From Bryobacterales bacterium (GTDB lineage Bacteria; Acidobacteriota; Terriglobia; Bryobacterales; Bryobacteraceae), in the NCBI GenBank assembly GCA_016716385.1, contig JADJWL010000017.1, positions 1-64,000 of the forward strand: a stretch of 64,000 nt of DNA, written 5' to 3'. Positions within the stretch are counted from its first letter, which is position 1. The number at the start of each line of letters is the position of its first letter. Made by a program: the position numbers and the translations under genes. The notes below the pieces were generated by a model. It was not told where the DNA came from and ran no database searches. It saw only the letters and a list, made by a program, of their open reading frames with translations. Below are positions 42,020 through 51,211 of the stretch, piece by piece.

Positions 42020-45000
42020 TGGACCTCCAGTGCGGCGGGCGCCGACGCGGCCATCTTGCGGGGATCGTACATCGGTTCCACGCGCGCCGGACTCATCCGA
42101 TAGTTGCCGGGATTCACCGCCTTCAGAACGTAGAAGTACTCCGCCTGCCCGCGATAGAAATCGCGCTCGAAGAGTGCCGCGCGGTCGTCGCGATACTCAC
42201 GCCGCGTCCAGAACGCTTGCCACCAGGGCGGGCGCTCCGCCAGGTCGTACGCCGCGTCATTGCGAATGAATTCGAGTCCGGCGGGAATCGGATCTTCGAT
42301 CAGCAGGTAGCGCCTCTCGCCGCCGCGCACCGTGAGCCGGACCGCGAGGGCATCGCCGGGGCGGACGGCTCCCGCCAGCGGCTCAAGATCGTGAACAATG
42401 CGGTCGCCGTCGCGCCTCGGCGCCAGCCGGAAATACTGCCGCGAGATCGTCAGGCCATCGGAGTACGCGTCCCGAGGCTCTTCCGAGAAATACGTGGTCC
42501 GGGCGGACCAGTAGAGCTTGCCCGATCCATTCTTCGTCACCCGGATCCGCACAGGGCCGGCCAAATCAGCGGCTGGAACGCGGATAACCGGAGTGTCGGT
42601 TGCCAAACTGTCGGCGGGCGCAAACCGCTTCGTAAGCACCTGCTTGCCGTTGATTTCGACGCTCGCGGTGAAATCGGGCCGCAGCTCGCCGCTAATCTTC
42701 ACGTACTCCATGAGGCCGCCGATCACAAACGCAGTCTGCTTCGTACTCGACCAGTAAGCGCCTTCGTTGCGATGCGCCACCAGCCACTGCGCCGCTTTCT
42801 CAAGCAGCGGACTGTCCGGGCGGACCTGCGTCAGAAACTTGAGCGCATACGCGGTCGCTTCGGCCGACGCGTCGGCGCCGGTGTCCAGGATTGAGTCGCG
42901 TTCCACCTTCCAGTGCGCCTCGACCGGGTCCACGATCGCCTCGCGTTCCAGCCTCGCAGCCAATCCCGCGGCGCGCGGATCGCCCGACCGCAAGTAGGCC
43001 AGGCCGAGCACGGCGACTCCGTAAGGCGTCAGTTTCGCTTCTCCGGCCGCCACGGCATTGAGAATTTCGGCGCTCCCCTGCCCCGCCAGGACAATGGCCT
43101 GCGCCATCTGCGCACGCTGGTCCGGCGCGAGATCGGGGCCTGCGATCGCCTGTTTCAGCCACTCCGCACCGCGTGCGATGGCATCGCCGCGCACGGCGTA
43201 CCCCGCGGCGCGCGCCTCGGCGAGTCCCGCCACCACGTAAGCCGTCATGAACGGACTGGAGTCGTCGCTCTCCCACCATCCCCAGCCGCCGTCATCGTGC
43301 TGGAGGTCGCCAAGCCTCGCGAGGCCCGCGCGGACGCGGCGGTTCAACTCGGCCTGATCGATCCGCACCGGGACGTTCAACTCCTTCATCACGCGCGTCA
43401 CCAGTACGTTCGGAGCGAAGCTCGACATCGTCTGTTCCGTGCATCCGTAAGGATACGTGGATAGGTACTCGACCGCCCCCAGAACCGCGCCCGCCACGGA
43501 AGGAGAAACCCGCACTTCGAGCGTTCTCGATTCCGGATCCGAATCCGGTGGGAACGAAAGCGTCAGGTCCTCGTCGCCGGATGCCTCCGTCAGTGAACCC
43601 GAGCGGGCATCAGACAGCTTGACGCCAAACGGATTCACCGGCAGAACGATCTCGAGCGCATCGGACTCCTCATCGGTCAGCGCCTTGCCCAGCAGCTTCG
43701 CTTCGCCGGCACGTGCCGCCCGAACACGGAAATCGACCCGCGCATCGCCTCCGGCGGGCACTTCGACATCGGTCGTCTCTCCGGAAATCAACTCGAGTCC
43801 AGCCATTTCCAGCGAAATGCGCGCCGTCTTCGCAGACGCCAGATAGTTATGCACGAGCGCGGAGATCGTTACCTCGTCCCCCTTCGTGAAAAACCGCGGC
43901 GACGACAGCCGTAGCATCAGGTTCTTCCGGACGATGGTCTTCTCCAAAGCGGATCCGACGTCGGTCCGCCGCGTGACAGCCCGCGCGGTGGCGCGCCAGG
44001 TGGTGAGCGAATCAGGGAAGCGGAAGCGCGCGGTGGCCTTGCCCTGGGCGTCTGTCTGGAGAGAGGCGACCCAGTAAGCCGTATCCGGAAAAGCTTTGCG
44101 AACACGAGGCTCCAGCAGCATCTCCGGTTTCAACTGCGCCAGCGCCCTGGGACGGAGGCCGGCCAGTTCCATCTGCCGCCGTCCGGCCTGGCCATGGAAG
44201 TAGAAGTTCAGCGACGACTGCGTGCCAACTCGGTTCCACACGTTGGCGTAGAAATGTTTGAAGAGGTCGGGCGTGCGATCGGGGCGGATGGAATAAATCG
44301 CCTCATCCACCACACCCAGACTGACCTCCGCCGCCACCGGCCGGCCCTGGCTGTCGCGCGCCGTCACTGTGTAGACAGCTTCCTCGCCCGGCTGGTACTG
44401 CGGCTTCGCCGGCTGCACGTCGACCTGAAGCTGGCGGCCGGCTGCCGGCACGCGCAGATTCTTCGTGCCGTGGAACAGCTTGCCGTCACGGATGAACGCA
44501 ACGGTGACGAAGACATTCGGCGTGTATGCCGCCGCGATCGGGATCTCCAGCGTCACCGCGGGCTCCGTGGTCTCTAGCACGCGCTCGAAGAAGACGCGTT
44601 CGCGTTCGGCTGTGACGAGCAGGCGCGCCGCCGGCTGGCCGGTCACGACCAGCACCTTCGCGGTGTCGCCGGGCTGATACGACGGACGGTCCGGGACAAT
44701 CTCAACGCCAGTGCCCCGCGATGTGTCCCAGGACAGTCCGGGACCGGTTATCCAAAGCCAGGTCGTCGTTTCCACGGTACGGCCCTCGGGAGTGGTTGCG
44801 GTGGCGCGCATCCGGTACGAACCGGGCCGGGCGACGGAAAACGTAAGCCTTCCCTTACCCGTGCTATCCGTCCGTCCCTCCGCGCTGGCGATCTGCCTGT
44901 CGGTCAGCAGTTCGCCGCGGACCGCCGTCTCGACAGGCTTGCCGTCGTAATCGAGCGCCGTCACGACGAAGCCGGCCTGCTGGCCTGCCTCGGCCACGTA

Positions 45001-46566
45001 CCGCTCCGGACGCGCGTTCAGAAAGAATGAACCTCGCGTGGCCAGGACCGAACCGCCTCCCGCGATCTCGCGATTGGCCGCATCCATCACGCGCGCCTCC
45101 ACCCGGTAACGCAGATCGATCGCCTCGTCGCGGGCAAGTGCGTCAATCGTAACCGTTAACTTACCATCGGCGTCGAGTTCGCCCGTACCTTCGGCCACCT
45201 GCTCCTGGTCGTAGAGATTCTCTTCGTCTTCCTCCGGTTCTTCGCCGGACAGCATCCAGGTCCAGTACCGGCCGCGGTAGACGGCGTACGTGACCTTGGC
45301 GCGAGCCACAGGCTCGCCGAAGAAATACCGGGCGGCGATCTCAACGGGCACGCGCTCTCCCTGCAGCACGCGTCGTGTCGAGGGAGTCACGCGCACCTGA
45401 TACTCCGGTTTTCTGTACTCCTCCACGTGAAATCCCGAAGTATGCTCGGCGCCATCGGCGTGCACCTGGATGGAGAAGTACCCGAGAGCCGCATCCGACG
45501 GAATGGTCCAGCGCCCGTTGACGGTTCCCATCGCGGAGATGGCGGCCTCCTGACGGTGGACAGTCTGCCCATCGGGGTCGGCGATCTCGATGCGCACCTG
45601 GCCTCCCGGCAAGAGGAACCCACCTTCCTCGCGGCTGCGGAGGATGGCCTTCCACTCCACCGTGTGCCCCGGACGGTATACCGGGCGATCCGTGTAGACA
45701 AGGCCCACGGCGCGCTGCGCGGATTGATCGCGGAACAGCCAGGAATACAGGCTGGCGATGGCAAAGTCATCGCCATGCCGCGCGAGTACGGTCGCCGAAT
45801 TCGCCTCAGCCTGGAAGTCTGTCTCCACGGCGCCCTGCGTGTCGCTGACCAGGCGCGCGTGCTCCTGCTTGGCCGCCCAGAACAACACAGGCACGCCGCT
45901 GACGGGCGTCCCCGTCTGCCGGTCCAGCGTGAGCGCCTGAATCCGTCCGGGCGAGGTCTTCGTCAGCAGCACCAGGTCGCTGATGATCGCAACCGTGTAA
46001 GCGCGGAGGTCTTCGTGCGCGGCCTCCACCAGATACAGCCCCTTATCCGCGACTGGAATCTGGACCGTGGCCGACTCCCAGCGCCTGCCTTGCGCCGCGG
46101 GCTGGCGCCACACCGCAACCACCTGCTGCGAATTCAGGAGCGGCAACGTGGCGTACTGCGAGGCTCGCGCGGGAGGCGCGGTTGGCGGCGGCGGAACCAG
46201 GCGCGCGCGGATCAGCGAGCGCGACTCCGGGCTATACTGCGCGCGAACCGAATTCACCAGGCGCGTCCGCAGACGGCGCTTGAGGCTGTGGAACTGTTCA
46301 ATGAGCGTAGGCTCGGAAACCTCGGGCTCCCCATCCCCCTGGTGACGGTGCACGTCTTCCTGTTTGCGGAAGAACTCGATCGGGTCCCGGACCTTGTAGA
46401 CGCGGAACTCCAGCGAATCCACGTTCTGTGTCCAGAGCTGGACTGTGGGCGTTTCGCCGGGACCAAACGTGCGGTTCGTGCTGAGGGAGAAGTAGGGCCT
46501 GCGCTCCTGCTGGGCACTCACCGGGATCAGGATTAGAAGAAGAGCCGCCAGGAACGCCAGCCGCAT
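42016..46566 (-). CDS. alpha-2-macroglobulin family protein (YfaS-like)
   Basis: This 1516-residue protein has a signal peptide (MRLAFLAALLLILIPVSA), a chain of MG-type beta domains, a bait-like region, and the thioester motif GCTEQ (Cys1042 and Gln1045) in YPYGCTEQTMSSFAPN, the standard bacterial form. The C terminus holds the alpha-toroid TED domain and the final receptor-like domains (LRPDFTASVEINGKQV). In bacteria such proteins are thought to trap foreign proteases in the periplasm. The usual PBP1C partner is absent; the neighbours are a DUF1175 gene and a membrane protein. GGGAGG precedes the ATG. Confidence 0.93.
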   Translation of the reverse strand: MRLAFLAALLLILIPVSAQQERRPYFSLSTNRTFGPGETPTVQLWTQNVDSLEFRVYKVRDPIEFFRKQEDVHRHQGDGEPEVSEPTLIEQFHSLKRRLRTRLVNSVRAQYSPESRSLIRARLVPPPPTAPPARASQYATLPLLNSQQVVAVWRQPAAQGRRWESATVQIPVADKGLYLVEAAHEDLRAYTVAIISDLVLLTKTSPGRIQALTLDRQTGTPVSGVPVLFWAAKQEHARLVSDTQGAVETDFQAEANSATVLARHGDDFAIASLYSWLFRDQSAQRAVGLVYTDRPVYRPGHTVEWKAILRSREEGGFLLPGGQVRIEIADPDGQTVHRQEAAISAMGTVNGRWTIPSDAALGYFSIQVHADGAEHTSGFHVEEYRKPEYQVRVTPSTRRVLQGERVPVEIAARYFFGEPVARAKVTYAVYRGRYWTWMLSGEEPEEDEENLYDQEQVAEGTGELDADGKLTVTIDALARDEAIDLRYRVEARVMDAANREIAGGGSVLATRGSFFLNARPERYVAEAGQQAGFVVTALDYDGKPVETAVRGELLTDRQIASAEGRTDSTGKGRLTFSVARPGSYRMRATATTPEGRTVETTTWLWITGPGLSWDTSRGTGVEIVPDRPSYQPGDTAKVLVVTGQPAARLLVTAERERVFFERVLETTEPAVTLEIPIAAAYTPNVFVTVAFIRDGKLFHGTKNLRVPAAGRQLQVDVQPAKPQYQPGEEAVYTVTARDSQGRPVAAEVSLGVVDEAIYSIRPDRTPDLFKHFYANVWNRVGTQSSLNFYFHGQAGRRQMELAGLRPRALAQLKPEMLLEPRVRKAFPDTAYWVASLQTDAQGKATARFRFPDSLTTWRATARAVTRRTDVGSALEKTIVRKNLMLRLSSPRFFTKGDEVTISALVHNYLASAKTARISLEMAGLELISGETTDVEVPAGGDARVDFRVRAARAGEAKLLGKALTDEESDALEIVLPVNPFGVKLSDARSGSLTEASGDEDLTLSFPPDSDPESRTLEVRVSPSVAGAVLGAVEYLSTYPYGCTEQTMSSFAPNVLVTRVMKELNVPVRIDQAELNRRVRAGLARLGDLQHDDGGWGWWESDDSSPFMTAYVVAGLAEARAAGYAVRGDAIARGAEWLKQAIAGPDLAPDQRAQMAQAIVLAGQGSAEILNAVAAGEAKLTPYGVAVLGLAYLRSGDPRAAGLAARLEREAIVDPVEAHWKVERDSILDTGADASAEATAYALKFLTQVRPDSPLLEKAAQWLVAHRNEGAYWSSTKQTAFVIGGLMEYVKISGELRPDFTASVEINGKQVLTKRFAPADSLATDTPVIRVPAADLAGPVRIRVTKNGSGKLYWSARTTYFSEEPRDAYSDGLTISRQYFRLAPRRDGDRIVHDLEPLAGAVRPGDALAVRLTVRGGERRYLLIEDPIPAGLEFIRNDAAYDLAERPPWWQAFWTRREYRDDRAALFERDFYRGQAEYFYVLKAVNPGNYRMSPARVEPMYDPRKMAASAPAALEVQ

Positions 46567-46599
46567 GCCACCGCCTCCCAGGGGGCAGGATAGCAGGCT

Positions 46600-47358
46600 T
46601 CACTCCCGCAGAATATTCCACCTGAAGATCCCCAGGAAGTTGCCGTTCCCCCCCTTGGGACGCCAGCGCGGCGCGGGATGCCGCAGGAGTTCCTCCACCG
46701 TCGGACGCCGTACTTCACCTGGACCCCCGCCCAGCGGCCCCGTGTGATACACGAGCCGCGGCGCGGGATCGGCCTCAAATTGGCTTGTCCCCAGATACAC
46801 CATCACATGGAACGGCAGGTCCTGCTCGAGCTGCTGGAAGAACAGCAGATCGCCCGGCTCGGCCATCGTCATGTCTCGCGTGACGCGATGCGAGTTCCAG
46901 CGCATCAGGTGCAGCGCGTCGGCGAACTGGGCGAAGCGCGCGCGTTCCAGATCCTCCGGAGCGAAAGGACCCGGCGTCACACGAAACAGGTTCGCTCCGA
47001 GGGGCGTATACGGATAGCGGTACTTGGCGACGGAACCTTCCGCGGGCACGCCATCCAGCCGCAATTCCGATGCCCACGCGCCGGTGTGCTCGCGCAGCGC
47101 TTCGCGGTAAGCGAAGCGGACGAGCCCGGCGCAGTCGGAAACTTCGCGCGGCAAGTCCGGCGGCTCGCGGAAGTACTGCTGCTCGGCCAGGAAGGTGAAC
47201 CAGCGGACGAACGTGCGGCGGTCGCCGGCATCATCGAGGCGGAGGAAGTCCGGCGTGCCGTCGCCCGCGCGATCCGTCATCGCGGGACCGGCGGGGGCGG
47301 GCGCGAGTCCGCTGCCGCACGCGGCGCAGAACAAAGCGAGAGCCGCAATCAGGCGCAC
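46600..47358 (-). CDS. DUF1175 (YfaT-like) exported protein with NlpC/P60-like residues
   Basis: This 252-residue protein has a signal peptide (RLIAALALFCAACGSG) with a possible but weak lipobox, then a DUF1175-like region. SDCAGLVRFAYREAL places Cys76 where NlpC/P60 peptidases have the nucleophile, and DLPFHVMVYLG places His184 as the partner, so a papain-like Cys-His fold is likely. E. coli YfaT sits next to YfaS in the same way, which supports the assignment. The GTG at 47358 is used; the reading frame is open far upstream but that part is shadow sequence of the amine oxidase. A 33-base gap separates it from the A2M gene. Confidence 0.78.
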   Translation of the reverse strand: MRLIAALALFCAACGSGLAPAPAGPAMTDRAGDGTPDFLRLDDAGDRRTFVRWFTFLAEQQYFREPPDLPREVSDCAGLVRFAYREALREHTGAWASELRLDGVPAEGSVAKYRYPYTPLGANLFRVTPGPFAPEDLERARFAQFADALHLMRWNSHRVTRDMTMAEPGDLLFFQQLEQDLPFHVMVYLGTSQFEADPAPRLVYHTGPLGGGPGEVRRPTVEELLRHPAPRWRPKGGNGNFLGIFRWNILRE

Positions 47359-47397
47359 GCCCAATGGATACCACGGCGCGCTACGATGGTCGGCGCG

Positions 47398-48867
47398 ATG
47401 GCGCGATCGATCTTGTTTTCCCGTATGCGGCGCTGGCTGGCCGCGGCGTCCGGCGCAAAACGTGTCAGCCGCCGCCGGTTCCTGCAAGCGGCGCTGCCGT
47501 TGGCGGCGAGCCCGGTCTTGCTGCATGGCGCGCAACCGCGGGTGGCCATTGTCGGCGCGGGCATCGCGGGTCTCTACGCCGCGTGGCTGCTCAAGCAGGC
47601 GGGCGTTGAAGCAACCATTTTCGAATCGTCGAAACGCAGCGGCGGCCGGATGTATTCGGCCACCGGCACTCTGGCGCCCGGCGTGACCACCGAGCTGGGT
47701 GGCGAGTTCATTGACACAGGACACACCGAGATCCTGCGCCTTGCGAAGCGTTTCGGTTTCGAACTGATCGACGTGGAAGCGCCTGAAGAGAAGGCGCTCC
47801 AAAGCGAAGCGTTTCTGTTTGGCGGAATGCTGCGGCCGGAAAAGGAGGTGCACGCCGCCTTCGCCGCGGTAGCGCCACTGCTGGCGCGCGACATCGCCGC
47901 CGCCGCGCGCAACGCAGCCCGGTACGACCGCTTGTCCATCGCGGCGTATCTCGATTCCATCGGAGTCAGTGGCTGGCTGCGCGCGCTCTTCGACGTCGCG
48001 TTCCAGACCGAGTACGGGCTTGAGCCGGGCGAGCAGACCGCGATGAACCTGCTCGCGCTGCTGACGGCGGAACCCGACGGAACCGTCACGCTGTTCGGCG
48101 AGAGCGACGAACGCTACAAGATCCTGGGTGGTAACCAGCGTATCCCTGACGCACTGGCGGGCGAACTCACCGGCCAGATCCGCCACGAGCATCGCCTGGA
48201 GGCGTTGACGCACCAGGACGCGGGCTACCGGCTCAGTTTCGAAAACGGTCGCGAAGAAACCGCGGACGCCGTGCTGCTCACGCTGCCGTTCACGATGCTG
48301 CGGCGGGTAACTCTGCGCGTGCCGCTGCCGCCCGCGAAGCGCTACGCCATCCATGAACTTGGGTACGGCACCGATGCCAAGCTGATGTTCGGAGTCCGGC
48401 GCCGCCTCTGGCGGGACGCCGGCTACGGCGGCAACCTCTTCAGCGACGAGCCGTTCCAGCTTGCCTGGGACAGCAGCCGGCGCCAGCCCTCGGAAGCGGG
48501 CGGCATGACGATGCTGTGCGGCGGACGCGCGGGAGTCGCCATGGGCGCCACAGATGCCGAACGGCTCGTCGGGCAGTGGATGCCGTCGCTCGAGAAAGCG
48601 TGGAAGGGTATTGGCGCGGCCCGCACCGGCACGGCGGCCATGTTCCACTGGCCCAGCCATCCGCACACGCTGGCGGCCTACACCTGCTACCGCCCGGGAC
48701 AGTGGACGCGCATCCGCGGCCACGAGTTCCGCCCGGTGAGCCGTCTGCACTTCGCCGGCGAACACACGAGTCTCGACTTCCAGGGATACATGGAAGGCGG
48801 CGCGGAAACCGGCAAGCGGGCCGCCCGCGCGATCCTCCGCCAATCCGGTCTGCCCGTGCCATTCTAA
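47398..48867 (+). CDS. Tat-exported flavin monoamine oxidase family protein
   Basis: This 489-residue FAD-dependent amine oxidase has a long twin-arginine signal with SRRRFLQAALPLAA. The dinucleotide fold is VAIVGAGIAGLYAAWLLK with GxGxxG at 53-58, followed by IFESSKRSGGRM. The C-terminal flavin site is LHFAGEHTSLDFQGYMEGGAETG. Substrate unknown; it may oxidise an amine or a carotenoid-like compound. ATG at 47398 is used; ATG at 47386 is possible. A weak TACGAT hexamer lies ten bases before the chosen start. It is the first gene of a four-gene plus-strand set. Confidence 0.88.
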   Translation: MARSILFSRMRRWLAAASGAKRVSRRRFLQAALPLAASPVLLHGAQPRVAIVGAGIAGLYAAWLLKQAGVEATIFESSKRSGGRMYSATGTLAPGVTTELGGEFIDTGHTEILRLAKRFGFELIDVEAPEEKALQSEAFLFGGMLRPEKEVHAAFAAVAPLLARDIAAAARNAARYDRLSIAAYLDSIGVSGWLRALFDVAFQTEYGLEPGEQTAMNLLALLTAEPDGTVTLFGESDERYKILGGNQRIPDALAGELTGQIRHEHRLEALTHQDAGYRLSFENGREETADAVLLTLPFTMLRRVTLRVPLPPAKRYAIHELGYGTDAKLMFGVRRRLWRDAGYGGNLFSDEPFQLAWDSSRRQPSEAGGMTMLCGGRAGVAMGATDAERLVGQWMPSLEKAWKGIGAARTGTAAMFHWPSHPHTLAAYTCYRPGQWTRIRGHEFRPVSRLHFAGEHTSLDFQGYMEGGAETGKRAARAILRQSGLPVPF

Positions 48868-48871
48868 GGAG

Positions 48872-50116
48872 ATGCTGCGCTTCGTCTTCGTCCTGCTGCT
48901 TGCCGCCCATCTGGCGGCCCAGAGCCTGCCGCTGGCGCCTCCGGAGACGCTGGGTTTCTCGCCGGAACGGCTGCGCCGCCTGGACGCACTGATGGACCAA
49001 TACACGCGCGACGGCAAGATCGCCGGCGCCGTGACCTTCATCGCGCGGCACGGCAAGGTCGCCCATTTCCAGACCCACGGACACCGCGATCTCGAATCGA
49101 AGCAGCCCATGACCCGCGACACGCTGTTCCGCATCGCCTCGATGTCGAAGGCGATCACGAGCGTCGCCGTGATGATGCTGCTGGAAGAGGGCAGGGTCCG
49201 GCTGAACGACCCGGTGTCCCGCTTCATCCCCTCGTTTGAGAAGACAACGGTGCTGACGGCGAGCGGGGGCAGCGAGCCGGCCAAGCGGCCGATCACGATC
49301 CGCCACCTGCTCACCCACACCTCCGGCGTTTCCTACGGCGCGAATGCGGCCGCCAAGCGCTACCAGGACGCCGGCGTCCACATGTGGTACTTCGCCGACA
49401 AGGCCGAGCCCCTTGCCGCCGTCATCGACCGGCTCGCCAAACTGCCCTTCGATGCGCATCCGGGCGAACGCTACATCTACGGATTCAATACGGACATCCT
49501 CGGGCGAGTCGTCGAAGTGGCGTCCGGCATGGCGCTCGACAAGTTCTTTGAGACGCGGATCTTTCAGCCCCTGCAGATGCATGACACGCACTTCTTCCTG
49601 CCGCGGGAGAAGGCCTCGAGACTGGCGACTGTCTACGCCGCCACCGAGAATGGCCGGATCGTGCGCGCGCCGGACAAAGGCCGCGAGGCACAGGGCGAAT
49701 ACGTCGAGGGGCCGCGGCAGTGCTTCTCCGGCGGCGCCGGACTCGTCGCCTCAACGGACAACTACGCGCGTTTTCTCGAAATGCTGCGCAACGGCGGGAC
49801 GCTCGACGGGGTCCGTATCCTCAGCCCGGCGTCGGTCGCGTCCATGACATCGAATCACGTCGGCGACATGTTCCAGGACGGCGAGATGGGCTTCGGATTG
49901 GGTTTCTCGGTTGTGGAGCACATCGGCAAAGCAGGGCGTCTGGCATCGGTGGGCGAGTATGGCTGGGGTGGCGCCTACTTCACCCAATACTGGGTCGCGC
50001 CCAAGGAAGGCGTCGTGGCGCTCTTCATGACGCAGCTTCTGCCGGCCCGCGGACTCGACTTGCAGGACAAGTTCCGCGCGCTGGTGTACCAGTCCATCGT
50101 GGGACCCGGGTTGTGA
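48872..50116 (+). CDS. exported serine hydrolase, beta-lactamase/class C type
   Basis: This 414-residue protein of the beta-lactamase/esterase family has a signal peptide (FVFVLLLAAHLAAQ) and the catalytic tetrad S90-M-S-K93 (FRIASMSKAITSV). YGFN near 203 follows (RYIYGFNTDILGR), and GWGGAY near the end stands where the KTG-type motif lies. It is probably an esterase, peptidase or beta-lactam-related hydrolase in the periplasm; specificity is unclear. It starts four bases after the amine oxidase stop, with AAGGAG overlapping that stop codon. Confidence 0.87.
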   Translation: MLRFVFVLLLAAHLAAQSLPLAPPETLGFSPERLRRLDALMDQYTRDGKIAGAVTFIARHGKVAHFQTHGHRDLESKQPMTRDTLFRIASMSKAITSVAVMMLLEEGRVRLNDPVSRFIPSFEKTTVLTASGGSEPAKRPITIRHLLTHTSGVSYGANAAAKRYQDAGVHMWYFADKAEPLAAVIDRLAKLPFDAHPGERYIYGFNTDILGRVVEVASGMALDKFFETRIFQPLQMHDTHFFLPREKASRLATVYAATENGRIVRAPDKGREAQGEYVEGPRQCFSGGAGLVASTDNYARFLEMLRNGGTLDGVRILSPASVASMTSNHVGDMFQDGEMGFGLGFSVVEHIGKAGRLASVGEYGWGGAYFTQYWVAPKEGVVALFMTQLLPARGLDLQDKFRALVYQSIVGPGL

Positions 50117-50150
50117 TCTAATGCGTGAATCAGCGGGGAGGCGGAGTGCG

Positions 50151-51203
50151 ATGAAACGAACGATCGTGAGCGGCGTGTTTGCCGCGTTGCTGGGCCTGGG
50201 ATGGATTGCCAGCACCGGTATCGCCCAGGGACCGAAGGTCAGCGGGCAGGGCGCGATGAAGTTCCGCGTCTTGTACACCGCGTCCCACCTGCCGCCTGAG
50301 GCGCAGGCGTCCATCAAGGCGGCGCACGGCGGCTTCGCCGTGGACACGCGACCGGGCAAGGGTGAGACGTACTTCGCGATCAAGGGCGCGGGCATCATCC
50401 AGATCAGCCCCGACCTCAAGCGCACGCGCATGCTGAAGACCCCGGCGGCGATGAAGGACACGAACATGCACAACGCCACGATCTGGTTCGGTCCGAACGG
50501 CACGCCCTACCTGACGTTCCCGGGCAACGAATCGCGGCAGGTGTTCACGACCGATCTCAATGGCACCCTCGTGCACACCCTCGCGCCGCCGCCCGCGGGC
50601 ACCGACCTCGGCCACCCGGAGCCAACGAACTATTTCAAGAGCGACGGCCCGTTCATCCCGACCGACGTCGAATATCTGGACGGCATGTTCTACATCGCCA
50701 CCGGGTACTCGAAGTTGGATTACGTTCTGACCGCGCGCGTGCAACCGAAACCGTTCCAGGCGGTGTGGCACGATCTGTCGTTCGGCGGCAAGGGCACGGG
50801 CGTGGGCCAGTTCGGCACGGGCCACGGCATCACGGTGCCGCCGGGAACCCGGCGCATCGACGTCGCCGACCGCCCGCATTCGGAGATTGACCGCTTCACG
50901 CGCTACGGCCAGTACATCTCGACGCTGAGCCTCCCGCAGGGTTCGTTCCCGTGCGATATCGACTACCTGGGCAACTACGCCACGGTGGGCGCGCTGCACG
51001 GACCCGACCGCACGAAAGGCGCTCCAATCTACATTCTGGAAAACGACCGCCTCATCTCGACGATCATGGCGAAAGAGGAACTGGGTCTTGAGACCTTCCA
51101 GCACATTCACAACGCGGTGATGCGGCAGGTCGGAGGCAAGTATTACCTGATCGTGCAGGCGTGGAATCCGGGCGACTTCGCGATTCTCGAACAGGTGATC
51201 TAG
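50151..51203 (+). CDS. exported NHL-like beta-propeller protein
   Basis: This 350-residue protein has a signal peptide (VSGVFAALLGLGWIAST) and repeated beta blades with short motifs such as GPNGTPYLTFPG, PTDVEYLDGMFYIATG, VADRPHSEIDRF and PCDIDYLGNYATVG, typical of six-bladed NHL/SMP-30-like propellers. No catalytic residues are recognised. GGGGAGGCGGAG precedes the ATG at 50151, which is preferred over an upstream GTG/ATG choice at 50121. The short spacing to its neighbours suggests cotranscription with the serine hydrolase. Confidence 0.78.
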   Translation: MKRTIVSGVFAALLGLGWIASTGIAQGPKVSGQGAMKFRVLYTASHLPPEAQASIKAAHGGFAVDTRPGKGETYFAIKGAGIIQISPDLKRTRMLKTPAAMKDTNMHNATIWFGPNGTPYLTFPGNESRQVFTTDLNGTLVHTLAPPPAGTDLGHPEPTNYFKSDGPFIPTDVEYLDGMFYIATGYSKLDYVLTARVQPKPFQAVWHDLSFGGKGTGVGQFGTGHGITVPPGTRRIDVADRPHSEIDRFTRYGQYISTLSLPQGSFPCDIDYLGNYATVGALHGPDRTKGAPIYILENDRLISTIMAKEELGLETFQHIHNAVMRQVGGKYYLIVQAWNPGDFAILEQVI

Positions 51204-51211
51204 CCGCCGCC

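Noticed and set aside
47359..49320. In-frame upstream extension of the DUF1175 gene
   Set aside because: It is antisense to the amine oxidase and serine hydrolase; GTG 47358 begins a proper signal peptide.
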